Assembly (NCBI GenBank): GCA_021816165.1 | Contig: JAKAYZ010000215.1 | Span: forward strand, 1-5,493 | Length of the DNA stretch: 5,493 nt | Direction of reading: 5' to 3' | Source of the DNA: Planctomycetota bacterium | GTDB lineage: Bacteria; Planctomycetota; Phycisphaerae; WQYP01 | In this document: piece by piece, positions 4,620 to 5,493 of the stretch | Position numbering within the stretch: the first letter of the stretch is position 1 | Layout: each line of letters starts with the position of its first letter | Notes under the pieces: model-generated | What the model saw: the letters and a program-made list of their open reading frames with translations, nothing else | What the model was told of the DNA's origin: nothing | The model's database searches: none | Position numbers and translations under genes: made by a program

Positions 4620-5426
4620 ATGAGCAAAAAAACCGACATATTGCTTACCCGTGAAGTGCGCCTGGCCATCACCGCTCTGGAAAGCGCCCCCGGTGAAGCC
4701 AATAATTTTGCGGCCAATCCCCCGCCAAATGGGGTTATCCCCGTGGTAACCTTAAATGTGCGGATGGCCGGCCGGGTGAATGCCGATACCGGCATGCTGG
4801 TAAATATCAAACATATTGACCAGATTGTCCGGCGCGTTGCAGCGCCGGCGATGGCGGATATGCTGCGTCCGGATATTCGTTCCATTGGTCCGGGGCTGCT
4901 GCTGACGGAACTCTTCCAGCGCTGTGGTGCGGCGCTGGTGCCTTACGAGATCAATGACCTGACGCTTCATGTCAGTCCCTGGATGTACTTTCAAGCCAAT
5001 GGCGGAGAACTACCCATGATACGAATGGCCCAGAGATTTGAATTTTCGGCAGCTCACCGTCTGCATAATCCGGACTTTTCACCTGAAAAAAATCTGGAGC
5101 TTTTCGGCAAGTGCAACAATCCTAATGGTCATGGCCACAACTATGAACTGGAAGTGCTGGTCGGCGGGCAGCCTGATCCGCACTCCGGGCAAATTCTGCC
5201 GCTGGCCCAATTCCAGCGATTGATCAATGAACATATTATTGACGTATTTGATCATAAGCATCTCAATTTGGATTGTCCGGAATTCGCCGCTCTCAATCCC
5301 ACCGTGGAAAACATCGCCCAGATCATTTTTTCCAAATTGCAGGGTGTTTTTCCCGCCCACGTCAAGCTCCTGGCCATCAAAGTCTGGGAAACGCCGAAAA
5401 CCTGCTGCGAAGTCCGAGCATATTAG
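4620..5426 (+). CDS. 6-pyruvoyl-tetrahydropterin synthase/QueD-family protein, tandem-domain with degenerate N-terminal copy
   Basis: COG0720 enzymes act on 7,8-dihydroneopterin triphosphate in tetrahydrobiopterin, queuosine or related pathways. This protein has 268 residues, about twice the single-domain length. The C-terminal half (134-268) is a complete PTPS domain: zinc ligands His146 (SAAHRL), His171 and His173 (PNGHGHNYELEV), nucleophile Cys165 (LFGKCNN), Asp211-His212 (FDHKHLN) and Glu257 (VWETP). The Cys-x5-His-x-His spacing and LFGKCNNPNGHGHNY resemble animal-type PTPS/PTPS-II rather than QueD, which has Cys-x3-His-x-His. The N-terminal half (about 10-125) aligns to it without gaps at an offset of 132 from Asn37 to Gly58, keeping PNG, L-x-V and TG, but lacks all zinc and catalytic residues. 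Start ATG 4620 is chosen because the 30 in-frame codons before it look non-coding and have no ribosome site. No GTP cyclohydrolase or other pterin or queuosine genes lie nearby, so the substrate is unresolved. Confidence 0.92.
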   Translation: MSKKTDILLTREVRLAITALESAPGEANNFAANPPPNGVIPVVTLNVRMAGRVNADTGMLVNIKHIDQIVRRVAAPAMADMLRPDIRSIGPGLLLTELFQRCGAALVPYEINDLTLHVSPWMYFQANGGELPMIRMAQRFEFSAAHRLHNPDFSPEKNLELFGKCNNPNGHGHNYELEVLVGGQPDPHSGQILPLAQFQRLINEHIIDVFDHKHLNLDCPEFAALNPTVENIAQIIFSKLQGVFPAHVKLLAIKVWETPKTCCEVRAY

Positions 5427-5464
5427 TCGCATTGCCTGCGGGACAACGTGTTCCTGATCCGGTG

Positions 5465-5493
5465 TTCCCTCCCACTGGCAATTCGAGAGGGAA
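5465..5493 (+). terminator. Inverted repeat after the pterin-synthase gene, possible terminator cut by window edge
   Basis: TTCCCTC (5465-5471) and GAGGGAA (5487-5493) form a perfect 7-bp stem with a 15-nt loop, 38 nt past the stop codon. The window ends exactly at the 3' arm, so a T-tract cannot be checked and the stem might extend. Confidence 0.3.

Overview
This window reads as ordinary chromosomal sequence from a Gram-negative-type (diderm) bacterium. The evidence for an outer membrane is a lipoprotein carrying an OmpA-type peptidoglycan-binding domain. There are no mobile elements, phage genes, CRISPR arrays, tRNA or rRNA genes. The phylum cannot be fixed from this sequence. The gene mix and the style of the PII, HisA and PTPS proteins make me lean towards the planctomycete/PVC area, but that is only an impression. 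All seven protein genes are intact, except that the first is cut by the window edge.

Layout. (1) Positions 1-1658, plus strand: a nitrogen-sensing pair, an ammonium transporter (amt, 5' end missing) followed by a PII signalling protein with a good ribosome binding site. (2) Positions 1659-1742: a short convergent gap, with a hairpin that could end plus-strand transcription and that overlaps the stop codon of the opposing gene. (3) Positions 1743-4458, minus strand, read right to left: an OmpA-domain lipoprotein, hisH, hisA, and a small DUF971 (GBBH-like N-terminal domain) zinc-binding protein. The hisA and DUF971 genes are close enough to be co-transcribed. The gaps before hisH (161 nt) and before hisA (120 nt) are longer and contain inverted repeats. 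(4) Positions 4459-4619: a divergent promoter region. (5) Positions 4620-5426, plus strand: a two-domain 6-pyruvoyl-tetrahydropterin synthase family protein.

How the genes work together. Amt brings in ammonium and PII is expected to gate it and report nitrogen, energy and 2-oxoglutarate status. HisH and HisA are consecutive-pathway histidine enzymes; HisF, the partner of HisH, is not in the window. The lipoprotein anchors outer membrane to peptidoglycan. The pterin enzyme has no pathway partner nearby.

The most unusual content is at residue level. The transporter has glutamate where the first histidine of the twin-His pore motif normally sits. Its neighbouring PII lacks the modifiable T-loop Tyr51, has a five-residue insertion in the nucleotide-binding B-loop, and lacks the second C-terminal arginine. 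The pterin enzyme appears to be an internal duplication in which the N-terminal copy has lost every zinc and catalytic residue. I see no obviously new multi-gene system.
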